From NCBI GenBank assembly GCA_945881915.1, contig CAMCVW010000001.1:62001-126000 (forward strand): 64,000 nt of DNA, read 5' to 3'. Positions 27,681 through 35,461 of this stretch are shown piece after piece. The notes beneath the pieces were generated by a model. That model did no database searches and was not told the DNA's origin. It was given only the letters and a program-made list of their open reading frames with translations. Numbering within the stretch: position 1 is the stretch's first letter; every line of letters starts with the position of its first letter. Position numbers and translations under genes: made by a program. Origin of the DNA: Thermoflexus hugenholtzii JAD2 (lineage in GTDB: Bacteria > Chloroflexota > Chloroflexia > Chloroflexales > Roseiflexaceae).

Positions 27681-27711
27681 AACGGAGTGGCACACTGTGC
27701 CACTCCGTTTT
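27681..27711 (+). terminator. Strong intrinsic terminator inside the gene run
   Basis: Arms AACGGAGTGGCA and TGCCACTCCGTT are perfect, with a 5-base loop, followed by TTTT. It splits the co-oriented run after the isomerase. The SDR and later genes then depend on readthrough or on a promoter I cannot identify. Confidence 0.8.
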
Positions 27712-27723
27712 GCTAGGGTAACT

Positions 27724-28515
27724 ATGAGTCACACCGTGCACCAATTCGCCGGCAAAACAGCTATTGTGACTGGTATCAACCGCGAAATAGGCGCAGCAAT
27801 AGCGCTGATGTTTGTTCGCGCTGGATGCAATGTCTCTGCGACGTATCATGGTGAATCCGAGCGCGTACAACCGATTCTCGATATGGCACGAGACTTGCCG
27901 GGTGCACTCACTGTCACCGACTGTGACCTCCGCGACATCAATGTACATGAGCAACTCGTCCAGCGAACGGTTGCACGCTACGGGGCGTTGGATATGTACA
28001 TCGCAAATTCCGGGGTGACGGTCTTTGGTCCATTCGTCGATATGACGACTGCAGATTTTGATAGCGTCTTTGATCTAAACCTCAAAGGGACGTTTTTCGG
28101 CGCACAAGCAGCCGCACGCCAGATGCTCCGGCAAGGCCAGCCTGGCCGCATTGTATTTTCTTCATCCGTCACAGGGATTACTGCGATGCCCGGCGCTTCG
28201 GTCTACGGCACAAGCAAAGCAGCCCTGCGCCACCTGGCCGCCATACTGGGAGTGGAACTCGGTCGTAACGGTATCACCGTAAATGCGGTCGCAATTGGAG
28301 CAACGCTGAATGATCGTAATCTGGCAGACAATCCCAACTATGCGACACTGTGGGGGCATTTATCGCCAGTCGGTCGCGTCGGGACACCAGACGATGTCGC
28401 TCAGGCAGTTCGTTTTCTCTGCAGTGACTCAGCCCAACTCGTCAATGGCCAGACACTGACTATCGATGGAGGATGGACGCACATGAGTCCATTATCAATT
28501 GGAGATCGTTCCTGA
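27724..28515 (+). CDS. Short-chain dehydrogenase/reductase
   Basis: 263 residues from ATG 27724 (AGGG upstream). Classical SDR: cofactor loop VTGINREIGAA (TG at residues 16-17), the ANSG motif, the catalytic serine in SSSVTG, and YGTSK with the tyrosine and lysine. The C-terminal FLCSDSAQLVNGQTLTIDGG is typical of the FabG/gluconate-5-dehydrogenase group. It probably oxidises or reduces a hydroxyl or keto group on a sugar derivative, given its neighbours. Its stop overlaps the HAD gene start by one base (TGATG), so the two are translationally coupled. Confidence 0.88.
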   Translation: MSHTVHQFAGKTAIVTGINREIGAAIALMFVRAGCNVSATYHGESERVQPILDMARDLPGALTVTDCDLRDINVHEQLVQRTVARYGALDMYIANSGVTVFGPFVDMTTADFDSVFDLNLKGTFFGAQAAARQMLRQGQPGRIVFSSSVTGITAMPGASVYGTSKAALRHLAAILGVELGRNGITVNAVAIGATLNDRNLADNPNYATLWGHLSPVGRVGTPDDVAQAVRFLCSDSAQLVNGQTLTIDGGWTHMSPLSIGDRS

Positions 28516-29327
28516 TGATTGAAGTCCTGAAACGGCCCCAACGCCAGCCCATCGTTGCTGCTATCGACTTTGATGGCACACTATCCCTCGTTCGTATGGG
28601 ATGGCAGACCGTCATGCACCGGGTCATGAAGGACGCTCTTGCACCGTTGCATCCACAGCTTGATCGAATCGACGCAGAAATACACAGCTACATCGCTCGC
28701 TCGACTGGCCAACCAAGCATCGTCCAAATGGCTTGGGTGGACGAGCATGTCCATCTGTATGGAGGTCCACACCACGGTGCGCAGTATTACCTCGACCAAT
28801 TCAGTCACGCCATGAGCGACCGAATCGACGAGCGCCTCGTCAGTATGACAAACCGTACACAAGCGGATGTCCACATGATTCGAGGAGCACGCGCTTTTCT
28901 TGAGCACTTGGCAACGCGTGGCGTACATATGGCACTCGTAAGTGGGACCGAATATCATCACTTGGTACGCGAGAGTACTGCACTCGGAATTATCGAATTC
29001 TTCGACGCCGGTATTTTTGGCCCAGGAGGGCATGCGCCGGGCTTCACGAAAGCCGAAGCACTGGCGAGCTTGGTCGAACGGTATGCACTGCTCCCCGGTC
29101 AACTCGTGTCGATAGGCGATGGTCCGGTCGAAATTTCTGCCGGCAGATCGCTCGACGCCTACTGCATTGCGGTTGCATCCGATGAAGCATCTGGCGAATT
29201 GGATAGTCACAAACGTGTCCACCTTGTGCATGCCGGTGCGGACGCGGTCATTGCTAATTTCTTGCCGCTCGACTCACTCACTGCACTTCTATTCGATCGG
29301 GATTCAGATGCGCCATCCTCGATTTAA
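28515..29327 (+). CDS. HAD-superfamily phosphatase
   Basis: 270 residues from ATG 28515, overlapping the SDR stop. Motif I is AAIDFDGTL (nucleophile and acid/base aspartates), motif II SGTEYHH, the lysine is in PGFTKAEAL, and motif III is SIGDGPVEI. The ~100-residue insert between motif I and II is a helical cap. It likely removes phosphate from a sugar phosphate. It overlaps the next gene by 20 bases, a strong sign of a single functional unit with the deoxyhypusine-synthase-like protein and the kinase. The substrate is unknown. Confidence 0.83.
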   Translation: MIEVLKRPQRQPIVAAIDFDGTLSLVRMGWQTVMHRVMKDALAPLHPQLDRIDAEIHSYIARSTGQPSIVQMAWVDEHVHLYGGPHHGAQYYLDQFSHAMSDRIDERLVSMTNRTQADVHMIRGARAFLEHLATRGVHMALVSGTEYHHLVRESTALGIIEFFDAGIFGPGGHAPGFTKAEALASLVERYALLPGQLVSIGDGPVEISAGRSLDAYCIAVASDEASGELDSHKRVHLVHAGADAVIANFLPLDSLTALLFDRDSDAPSSI

Positions 29328-30276
29328 CCGACAGCTCCTGCGCGTGCTCCCTCTCGCCGATCGCATCCACGACATGCAGCGTAGCGATGTTCTACCGCTC
29401 GAGCCACAGCATCAGCCGTTCCCATCAACGGCGCTCGATGCACTCGTCCCAGCAATCACCGCCGCACGCGCGACCGACAAACCCGTCATTATCATCATGG
29501 GTGCGCACGTCATCAAACAAGGAACGTCGCGCTACATCATCGATTTGATGGAACGTGGCCTCGTTACCCATATCGCTCTCAATGGTGCAGGACTCATCCA
29601 TGACTATGAGCTGGCTTTGATTGGTGCCACGACCGAAAGCGTCGCGGCCTACATCTCGCAAGGGCAATTTGGCTTGTGGACCGAGACCGGCGTCATAAAC
29701 GATCACATCCACAGCGCTACATCTCGAGACATGGGGATCGGCGAATATCTGGGAAGTGTCATTGACTCGCCAATGTTTCCGTACCGTGAACTCTCAATTG
29801 TGGCCGCAGGACATCGTCTCGGTATTCCGGTGACGGTCCACGTGAGCATCGGCCAAGACATCATCCATGAGCATCCCAATTGCGACGGCGCGTCGCTCGG
29901 AGCTGCGTCCTACACCGATTTTCTGATTTTTACACACAGTGTCAGCCAGCTCGAAGGCGGTGTGATGCTCAACATCGGCAGTGCGGTAATGGGACCAGAA
30001 GTCTACCTCAAAGCACTCGCCATGGCGCGCAATGTTGCACATCAAAACGACCAACACATCGCACACTTCACCACCGCGGTGTTTGACATGGTGACGCTGC
30101 CGGACGATGTGCGAACGGAAGTACCCAAGAGCGAACCAGCGTATTATTACCGGCCGTTCAAAACCATTCTGGTGCGCACGGTGCGCGACGGTGGTACGAG
30201 TATGTATGTCTGTGGCGACCACCGCCAGACCATCCCCGCCCTCTGGCAAGGATTATGTCACCCCGATATTGAATGA
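29308..30276 (+). CDS. Deoxyhypusine-synthase-like protein of unknown function
   Basis: 322 residues from ATG 29308, inside the end of the HAD gene. It contains IIIMGAHVIKQGTSRYI, HIALNGAGLIHDYELALIG and a PVTVHVSIGQDIIHEHP segment, which I read as the NAD-binding deoxyhypusine-synthase-like fold. True deoxyhypusine synthase modifies eIF5A in archaea and eukaryotes, which bacteria lack; bacterial relatives often use putrescine or are uncharacterised. The genes on each side are a HAD phosphatase and an HldE-type kinase, suggesting that it acts on a phosphorylated or nucleotide-activated sugar. Function is not established; fold assignment is moderately sure. Confidence 0.65.
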   Translation: MRHPRFNRQLLRVLPLADRIHDMQRSDVLPLEPQHQPFPSTALDALVPAITAARATDKPVIIIMGAHVIKQGTSRYIIDLMERGLVTHIALNGAGLIHDYELALIGATTESVAAYISQGQFGLWTETGVINDHIHSATSRDMGIGEYLGSVIDSPMFPYRELSIVAAGHRLGIPVTVHVSIGQDIIHEHPNCDGASLGAASYTDFLIFTHSVSQLEGGVMLNIGSAVMGPEVYLKALAMARNVAHQNDQHIAHFTTAVFDMVTLPDDVRTEVPKSEPAYYYRPFKTILVRTVRDGGTSMYVCGDHRQTIPALWQGLCHPDIE

Positions 30277-30283
30277 GGCTCCC

Positions 30284-31309
30284 ATGCAGGCAGCACGTCT
30301 TGCCCAAATTACCAGTGCGTTCGCAGGCAAACGCATCGCCGTCTGCGGCGACTTCTTCCTCGATCGGTATCTGTGGATTGATCCCGCACGTGCCGAAATT
30401 TCGGTCGAGACCGGCCATATCGCCCACCAAGTCATTCAGCAGACCGCTGCTCCTGGCGCTGCAGGAACGGTCGCTGCCAACCTCGCAGCACTCGGCGCAC
30501 ACGTCGTCTGCCTCGGAGTGGTCGGCGATGACGGGGACGGGTACACGTTGCGCAGTGGACTCCATGTACTCGGTGTCGACGACAGTCTGATGATTACCAC
30601 TCCAGATCGACCAACGCCTACCTACACAAAGCCAGTGATACGACAGTCAGACGGAACAGTTCGCGAACTCAAGCGCCTCGACATCCGCAGTCGCGATGCA
30701 TTGCCGACCGCCTATCGGGCACAATTCATCGATCACCTCGAGACGCTTGCCCACCACATCGATGCCATCGTCTTTGCGGACCAAATGCCCGAGGCGCAGG
30801 CGGGAATCATTGATGAAACTGTTCAGCGTGCAATTACACGCATCGCGCAGGAACACCCAGGTCTTCCCATGTTTGCCGATTCACGGGCACGGATTGACCG
30901 TTTTCATGGCGTGGTGATCAAGCCGAATCTCCACGAAGCATACAGCGCACTCGGCCGTGTGCCCAAACCCGAAGATGATTTCAACAACATCGCCGCTGAA
31001 CTTGCTACACGTACACAGTATCCGGTAGTCATGACACTCGCAGGGGATGGCGTCATTGTCTCTGAACAAGGAATCACCCAGCACATCCCGGGCATCCCCG
31101 TTGATTCCCCCATCGACGTTGTCGGTGCTGGTGACAGCGTCATGGCAGCCCTGGCGATTGCCCGTGCTGCAGGCGCAAACCTCGTCGAAGCCGCCGAGAT
31201 TGCCATGTACGTCGCTGCCGTGACCATCCGCAAATTGGGCACCACCGGGACAGCGACCCCAGCGGAACTCACGACGATTGCCCTACACTACAGTCGCCTG
31301 CAAACGTAA
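30284..31309 (+). CDS. PfkB-family kinase resembling heptose-7-phosphate kinase (HldE/RfaE1)
   Basis: 341 residues from ATG 30284, 7 bases after the preceding gene. Ribokinase fold: the start RIAVCGDFFLDRYLWID, the GAAGTVAANLAALGA motif, TYTKPVIRQSDG with ELKRLD as in HldE kinase domains, VIKPNLHEA, and VVGAGDSVMAAL with the catalytic aspartate. There is no nucleotidyltransferase domain and no gmhA or gmhB in the window, so a lipopolysaccharide heptose pathway is not shown; the organism may lack lipopolysaccharide. It more likely phosphorylates another sugar in this operon. A terminator hairpin follows. Confidence 0.8.
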   Translation: MQAARLAQITSAFAGKRIAVCGDFFLDRYLWIDPARAEISVETGHIAHQVIQQTAAPGAAGTVAANLAALGAHVVCLGVVGDDGDGYTLRSGLHVLGVDDSLMITTPDRPTPTYTKPVIRQSDGTVRELKRLDIRSRDALPTAYRAQFIDHLETLAHHIDAIVFADQMPEAQAGIIDETVQRAITRIAQEHPGLPMFADSRARIDRFHGVVIKPNLHEAYSALGRVPKPEDDFNNIAAELATRTQYPVVMTLAGDGVIVSEQGITQHIPGIPVDSPIDVVGAGDSVMAALAIARAAGANLVEAAEIAMYVAAVTIRKLGTTGTATPAELTTIALHYSRLQT

Positions 31310-31317
31310 ACAACGCC

Positions 31318-31343
31318 ACACGGAGACTGAAGTCCCGTGTTTT
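31318..31343 (+). terminator. Terminator after PfkB kinase
   Basis: Arms ACACGG(A)GACT and AGTCCCGTGT with one bulged base and a two-base loop, followed by TTTT. It ends the carbohydrate gene run. Confidence 0.7.
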
Positions 31344-31352
31344 GCGAAAATT

Positions 31353-32166
31353 TTATGTCAATAAAAATCGATTCGCTTCATCGAGAAGGGCACGAAGTGC
31401 AGAACACCGAGCGCCCAACCCGCCTGAGCTGAGCACTACGTCGATGCATTGGGTATATTGTTTGGGTCGGAGTGGCATTGCCTAGATTGCACGCACCGCA
31501 TGTTTTTCATTCAGACAATACGGTACATTGAGCGCTAAAAAGACCTGAATACTTGCAGATATGGAACGTACCGGATGTGCCATCACATAGTATGTATCGT
31601 GAGTTTTAGCGTATTTCTCTGCGAGTGAATGCGAAAAATTCGCATCAAACAAAAAAATTGCACGATTGCCTGTTTGAGTGCCTGCGGGTATGGGAGCATA
31701 GATTGTTTCAGCAGCGGGATGCGTTCGTCTGCACTCCACAGAATGGTGGCATCACGCAAGCTCGCCGGCATACATGGTGTTCAGGAATGCATGGGGGTGA
31801 CCAATCTGATAATTGCTCTTCAGATTCCTTGCGTGCGCATCGGTGCAAGATTGGCTGAAGCGCACAACATCAAACAGAATAATATCCACTGCCAGACCAT
31901 CTACGGCAACCAACCGCCGCCATTCACCCAATCTCCCCGTCTACCAGGTCCATTCATTACTTACTGCGCTGTGTATGATCAACGCAGGTTGCTCTTTCTT
32001 GCAATGCAGCGAAATCGAGTGTGTTTGCATCAGCATAGACGCCGATGGAAAAATCGGTACGCGCTGTTTGCAATTCAGGTGCGCGTGAACCGCCGATTAC
32101 CACGGCAACGACACCACGAACCTGCGAAAGTGCACTCCTGATTTTCTGCAGCATCGGGAACCTCAA
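31353..32166 (-). pseudogene. Decayed nucleotidyltransferase gene
   Basis: Fragments in different minus-strand frames line up with one nucleotidyltransferase-fold protein. Residues VVAVVIGGSRAPEL then TDFSIGVYAD (32150-31990) form the N-terminus, followed by LAVDIILFDVVRF and HPHAFLNTMYAGEL (~31910-31765), then YPQALKQAI (~31655), FSHSLAEKYAK and the C-terminal FLALNVPYCLNEKHA and LRPKQYTQCIDVV down to TAA 31353. At least three frameshifts and internal stops separate them. The active site should carry two aspartates (D-x-D); here the second is serine, so decay began at, or included, the catalytic core. No insertion sequence marks the break points. Confidence 0.7.
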
Positions 32167-32229
32167 AGTCTGCGATGTTGGGATAGGATAGCGCAGGAAC
32201 GATTCTTATGGAACTCTTGCACCAACAGG

Positions 32230-32258
32230 TTGACTTCACAATCCCAACGGCGTATGAT
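32230..32258 (+). promoter_or_regulatory. Promoter of ssrA
   Basis: TTGACT (32230-32235), a 17-base spacer and TATGAT (32253-32258) end 11 bases before the mature 5' end of tmRNA. A short precursor leader trimmed by RNase P is expected. Confidence 0.8.
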
Positions 32259-32269
32259 GATGAACGTAA

Positions 32270-32635
32270 GGGGATGTTTGGTATTGACAGGGTAGGACCC
32301 TGTGTAGTTGCACGTCGAGCCGCCCAGTCTCGTTAAAGGGGCACAGGCATAACTGCCAACAACATCAGCGCTCCGTCGTTCTCACGAACGACCGCGTTCG
32401 CTGCCTAACTAATAGGTAGCCGTTTACCACCTTTCGCCCGGCCGGGTGAGTAAACGCAAACGCCGGGACGCTCCGAGGGAACTGATTCCGCACCTCGGCT
32501 AAGCTAAGGAAAATCGCTGGATGAACGCTTTGTCAGGCGTGTGCGCATCCGGTTAAAGCAAACGACTGACTACACGTGTAGATGCTCGCAGTTCGCCTAT
32601 TTTGGACGGGGGTTCGACTCCCCCCATCTCCACCA
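32270..32635 (+). ncRNA. ssrA: Transfer-messenger RNA
   Basis: 366 bases. The 5' end GGGGATG pairs with CATCTCC before the 3' ACCA, with one G-T pair, forming the tRNA-like acceptor stem. The T arm with GGTTCGACTCC is at 32611-32620. The resume codon is GCC 32355-32357, and the tag reads ANNISAPSFSRTTAFAA to TAA 32406, followed by a second stop in the same short region. The tag ends AFAA rather than the common ALAA, still a proteolysis signal of the expected hydrophobic type. It rescues stalled ribosomes with SmpB and marks the peptide for degradation. Confidence 0.95.
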
Positions 32636-32650
32636 CAGTCGCAAAACAAG

Positions 32651-32676
32651 AAACCTTGATTTCTCAAGGTTTTTTT
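32651..32676 (+). terminator. Terminator of ssrA
   Basis: Hairpin with arms AAACCTTGA and TCAAGGTTT, four-base loop, running into seven T residues. It stands 15 bases after the tmRNA 3' CCA. Confidence 0.88.
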
Positions 32677-32788
32677 GTGTCATTTTCGCTGTGCTATTTT
32701 GCTCAGAATTACTATTGAGTATGCGTCGATGGCACTTTCTTGGGAATATCCTGCTCGGGCTGTGAGAAGCATTCTTACCCCAAGATAC

Positions 32789-33154
32789 CTAGACATGTGG
32801 AATATCGTCGACGCTATAAAAGATCCGCTTTCCCATTTCTTGTGCTTTCGCCATCTCAAGATCAGCACCCCGAGATTGTCCCGGGTTGCGTAATACTGCA
32901 TCGCATTTTTCGAGAAGCCGGTGTGCAACCGGATATTGATAGGTACGCAATTGTTCCGATGCATGCGAATCGCCACCTGCTTGGCGGATAACAGGCCACG
33001 CAAGCCACTCCCCAACAACCGCAATATGCCCCTTCTCGAAAATCGGGAGCGCATATGATTCCATTTTTTTGAGATTCTTCTCGATTGCCGCCTCGTCACC
33101 ATCTGTCCCCGACATATACGGACCCGAGATGAGAATCATGAGCGTATCCCGCAT
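32789..33154 (-). CDS. DUF4406 (nucleoside 2-deoxyribosyltransferase-like) protein
   Basis: 121 residues from ATG 33154; ATG 33136, giving the typical MILISGPYMSGT start with GGGA upstream, is equally possible. The ISGPYMSG motif, the following helix with EKNLKKMES, and the D-A-V-L-R-NPG-S-GADLEMAKA segment match DUF4406, which resembles nucleoside deoxyribosyltransferases (the loop GxS-x2-D-x-E-x2-A). The expected catalytic glutamate is in ADLEMA. The family is common in phage and in small genomic islands. It lies next to ssrA, a usual integration site, but no integrase or attachment-site duplication is visible. Confidence 0.72.
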   Translation of the reverse strand: MRDTLMILISGPYMSGTDGDEAAIEKNLKKMESYALPIFEKGHIAVVGEWLAWPVIRQAGGDSHASEQLRTYQYPVAHRLLEKCDAVLRNPGQSRGADLEMAKAQEMGKRIFYSVDDIPHV

Positions 33155-33305
33155 GCCGTGGTATTCTTTCTGCTCTGTTTCAAACCGAGCATCGTACCAG
33201 ACGAGACTCAATTCAGTTTATATGCAATAAATCGCCCTGGCATGCAACGTCCTGCTCCCTAAAACGCACGTCAACAACAGGCAACATGGTAATTGAATAA
33301 CAGTA

Positions 33306-33334
33306 TTGCGTATAAGTGTTTTTTATGGTATTCT
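33306..33334 (+). promoter_or_regulatory. Promoter of ADP-ribosylglycohydrolase gene
   Basis: TTGCGT (33306-33311), a 17-base spacer and TATTCT (33329-33334). It lies about 30 bases before the ATG, so the leader is short and contains GAGGAG. Confidence 0.6.
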
Positions 33335-33366
33335 GCACACATTGGAAGCGCACAGAGGAGACCTAC

Positions 33367-34332
33367 ATGCAAAACCATCAGCACGTCAACACCGCATTAT
33401 CGCGCGCAGAAGGGTGCTTGCTTGGACAAATCGCCGGTGATTCGCTGGGGAGTCTCGTCGAATTTCAATCACTACAGAGTATCCTCCGCAAGTACCCAAA
33501 CGGCGTCACAGAACTCGCTGACGGCGGAACACACAGCACGATCTCTGGACAACCGACTGACGATTCAGAACTCGCACTCATGCTGGCTCGTTCGCTGGTG
33601 GCCGAGGGTACGTATAATCGTGACATTGTTTTTCAATCGTATGTCTATTGGTTGCGTTCTGGCCCATTTGATTGCGGAACTGCAACGAGGACTGGGCTGA
33701 CCGGTAAGCCATTAGCGGACACACAAGCAAACGGTGCTTTGATGCGCATTAGTCCATTGGGCATCTTCGGGACACAGTATCCTGCCGAAACCGTCGCAGC
33801 ATGGGCTGAACTCGACGCAGCAATGACGCACCCGCATCAGGTTACGCGTTCGGCGAGTGCATTATTTGCATTGGCGATTGCCCATGTCATCAAAACTGGC
33901 TGCAGCGCGCAGGCACTCTATGAATATATCGTGCAACATGCTGAAAAAAGGAATGATCCCCAAGCCCTCCGTGATGTCATATCAATTGCTGCCACGCAGC
34001 GACCCGCTACATATGTCCATCAACAAGGATGGGTGATGATTGCCTTCCAAAACGCCTTGTGGCAGCTTTTGCACGCCGAGTCATTCCGGGCTGGAGTCCA
34101 AGATACCGTCATGCAAGGCGGCGACACTGACACCAACGCAGCAATCTGTGGCGCGCTCCTCGGTGCAGTATATGGTCGTGAAGCAGTTCCGCAGACATGG
34201 GTTGAAGCAGTGTTGAACTGTCGCCCTCGCAGAGAAAATCCAGCATGTGTTCATCCGCGCCCAGAAGTATTCTGGCCTGTCGATGCACTCGATCTCGCCG
34301 CTCAGTTGCTTGGCCAGACATCTGAGGTGTAA
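33367..34332 (+). CDS. ADP-ribosylglycohydrolase family protein
   Basis: 321 residues, ATG 33367 behind GAGGAG; the upstream frame is rejected. Metal-site motifs are complete: QIAGDSLGSLVEF, QPTDDSELALM, NGALMRISPLG and GGDTDTNAAICGALLGAVYG. These aspartates and threonine hold two Mg2+ or Mn2+ ions. Members remove ADP-ribose from arginine (DraG type), from thymidine or from other targets, or cleave related substrates such as O-acetyl-ADP-ribose. No cognate ADP-ribosyltransferase is in the window, so the target is not known. Confidence 0.88.
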   Translation: MQNHQHVNTALSRAEGCLLGQIAGDSLGSLVEFQSLQSILRKYPNGVTELADGGTHSTISGQPTDDSELALMLARSLVAEGTYNRDIVFQSYVYWLRSGPFDCGTATRTGLTGKPLADTQANGALMRISPLGIFGTQYPAETVAAWAELDAAMTHPHQVTRSASALFALAIAHVIKTGCSAQALYEYIVQHAEKRNDPQALRDVISIAATQRPATYVHQQGWVMIAFQNALWQLLHAESFRAGVQDTVMQGGDTDTNAAICGALLGAVYGREAVPQTWVEAVLNCRPRRENPACVHPRPEVFWPVDALDLAAQLLGQTSEV

Positions 34333-34403
34333 TGGACAGGCATACCATCGACAGTCGCTTCTTGTTGTATTATGATAGTAATCCGTACGACATGGAGTAG
34401 TAA

Positions 34404-34916
34404 ATGTATCATCGACATCTTTTTTTGACCGGTTTGCTCGCACTCACGCTCATTGCCTGTGGGCAAACCGATGAACAGCGTATCCAAACACAAGTCGCCA
34501 CGGCGCTTGTGGGTACCCAAGTTGCCCAGGACGCAATCAACACTGCCGTCGCTGCTACCATGGGTACACAGGGATCGCCCACGGCAGAACCAACCATTCC
34601 TCCTACAGCTGCGCCAGCCCAACCGGCACCGGTAAAGCCTCAACCTACTGCAATTCCTGCACAACCGACTGCAATTCCTGCTACAGCGACGTCAGTGACA
34701 GCCGCTACAGACGTACCCGCAGAAGCCACGGCGACAATCGATCTGAATGCTACGACTGCGACACCTCAATTCACTACGGTGGTCGCAACCAACACGGTGA
34801 CAGCCGCATCCGTTACCGCAGTCGTTCCGACGACAGCAGCTGTAACTGCGACACCTGCTGCAGCAACTGCCACCACTATCCCCGCCACCATTGCTGCACC
34901 AACCGCGACTCCATAA
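34404..34916 (+). CDS. Thr/Pro/Ala-rich lipoprotein
   Basis: 170 residues. A short signal peptide ends at the lipobox LIAC with the modified Cys19. Residues 20-55 are more ordinary and helical. Residues ~56-170 are a low-complexity stretch dominated by T, A, P and V with repeated TAIPAQPTAIPA-like units, probably an extended, possibly glycosylated stalk. I recognise no enzyme domain. Such disordered stalked lipoproteins are common in Chloroflexota. It is followed 18 bases later by the ABA4-like gene. Confidence 0.78.
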   Translation: MYHRHLFLTGLLALTLIACGQTDEQRIQTQVATALVGTQVAQDAINTAVAATMGTQGSPTAEPTIPPTAAPAQPAPVKPQPTAIPAQPTAIPATATSVTAATDVPAEATATIDLNATTATPQFTTVVATNTVTAASVTAVVPTTAAVTATPAAATATTIPATIAAPTATP

Positions 34917-34934
34917 CGCGAGACAGGAATCCGC

Positions 34935-35357
34935 ATGGATATGCTTTTTCAACTGAGTAATCTGCTGGTGTTGCCATTCTGGCTGTTGATGATTATCTTC
35001 CCGCGCTGGCAACGGACGCAGCAGCTTATCGGCTCGCATGCCATCATCATCCCAATTGCACTACTCTACAGTGCGCTTGTGTTGCCCAGCCTACATACCA
35101 TACTGCCCCAGCTCGCCAATCCAACGCTGGGTATCGTACAACAACTGCTCGGCACTGACGCAGGGGCTACGACGGCTTGGATTCACTTCTTGGCGTTTGA
35201 CCTGTGGACTGGTCGTTGGGTGTACCTCGATGCCCAAGAACGTGGCATACCCGTGTGGCTCGTGTCCATTTGTCTGGGCGCTGTCTTCATGGCCGGACCC
35301 CTTGGCTTGCTCGTCTATTTGGGAATCCGTTGGGGTATGAAGCAAAGACACCGGTAG
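34935..35357 (+). CDS. ABA4-like membrane protein (DUF4281)
   Basis: 140 residues with four hydrophobic segments. The WIHFLAFDLWTGRWVYLDAQERGIP motif (residues 82-106) is the family hallmark, followed by a GPLGLLVYLGIR segment. Plant ABA4 is needed for neoxanthin formation; bacterial members are uncharacterised and need not act on carotenoids. It starts 18 bases after the lipoprotein gene and precedes a clear terminator, so the two may be one transcript. Confidence 0.82.
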   Translation: MDMLFQLSNLLVLPFWLLMIIFPRWQRTQQLIGSHAIIIPIALLYSALVLPSLHTILPQLANPTLGIVQQLLGTDAGATTAWIHFLAFDLWTGRWVYLDAQERGIPVWLVSICLGAVFMAGPLGLLVYLGIRWGMKQRHR

Positions 35358-35380
35358 CATCTGTTCTGATTGACATGAGC

Positions 35381-35419
35381 AAACCCTGCCAGAGACGCAG
35401 TCGTCTTGGCAGGGTTTGT
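35381..35419. terminator. Terminator between convergent genes
   Basis: Arms CAAACCCTGCCA and TGGCAGGGTTTG form a perfect 12-base stem with a 15-base loop. It lies between the ABA4-like gene and the opposing glycosidase gene and could serve both strands. Confidence 0.7.
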
Positions 35420-35461
35420 TGTGACACGTTACCGTGTCGATATGCGAGAGGCTCTACAGCC

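Noticed and set aside
28515-31309. LPS ADP-heptose pathway (HldE-like kinase plus phosphatase)
   Set aside because: There is no gmhA isomerase, no nucleotidyltransferase domain and no epimerase, and the middle protein is DHS-like, so I did not assign this pathway.
31354-33154. Integrated element at the tmRNA gene
   Set aside because: No integrase, no repeated 3' end of ssrA and no direct repeat was found; only a decayed nucleotidyltransferase and a DUF4406 gene are there.
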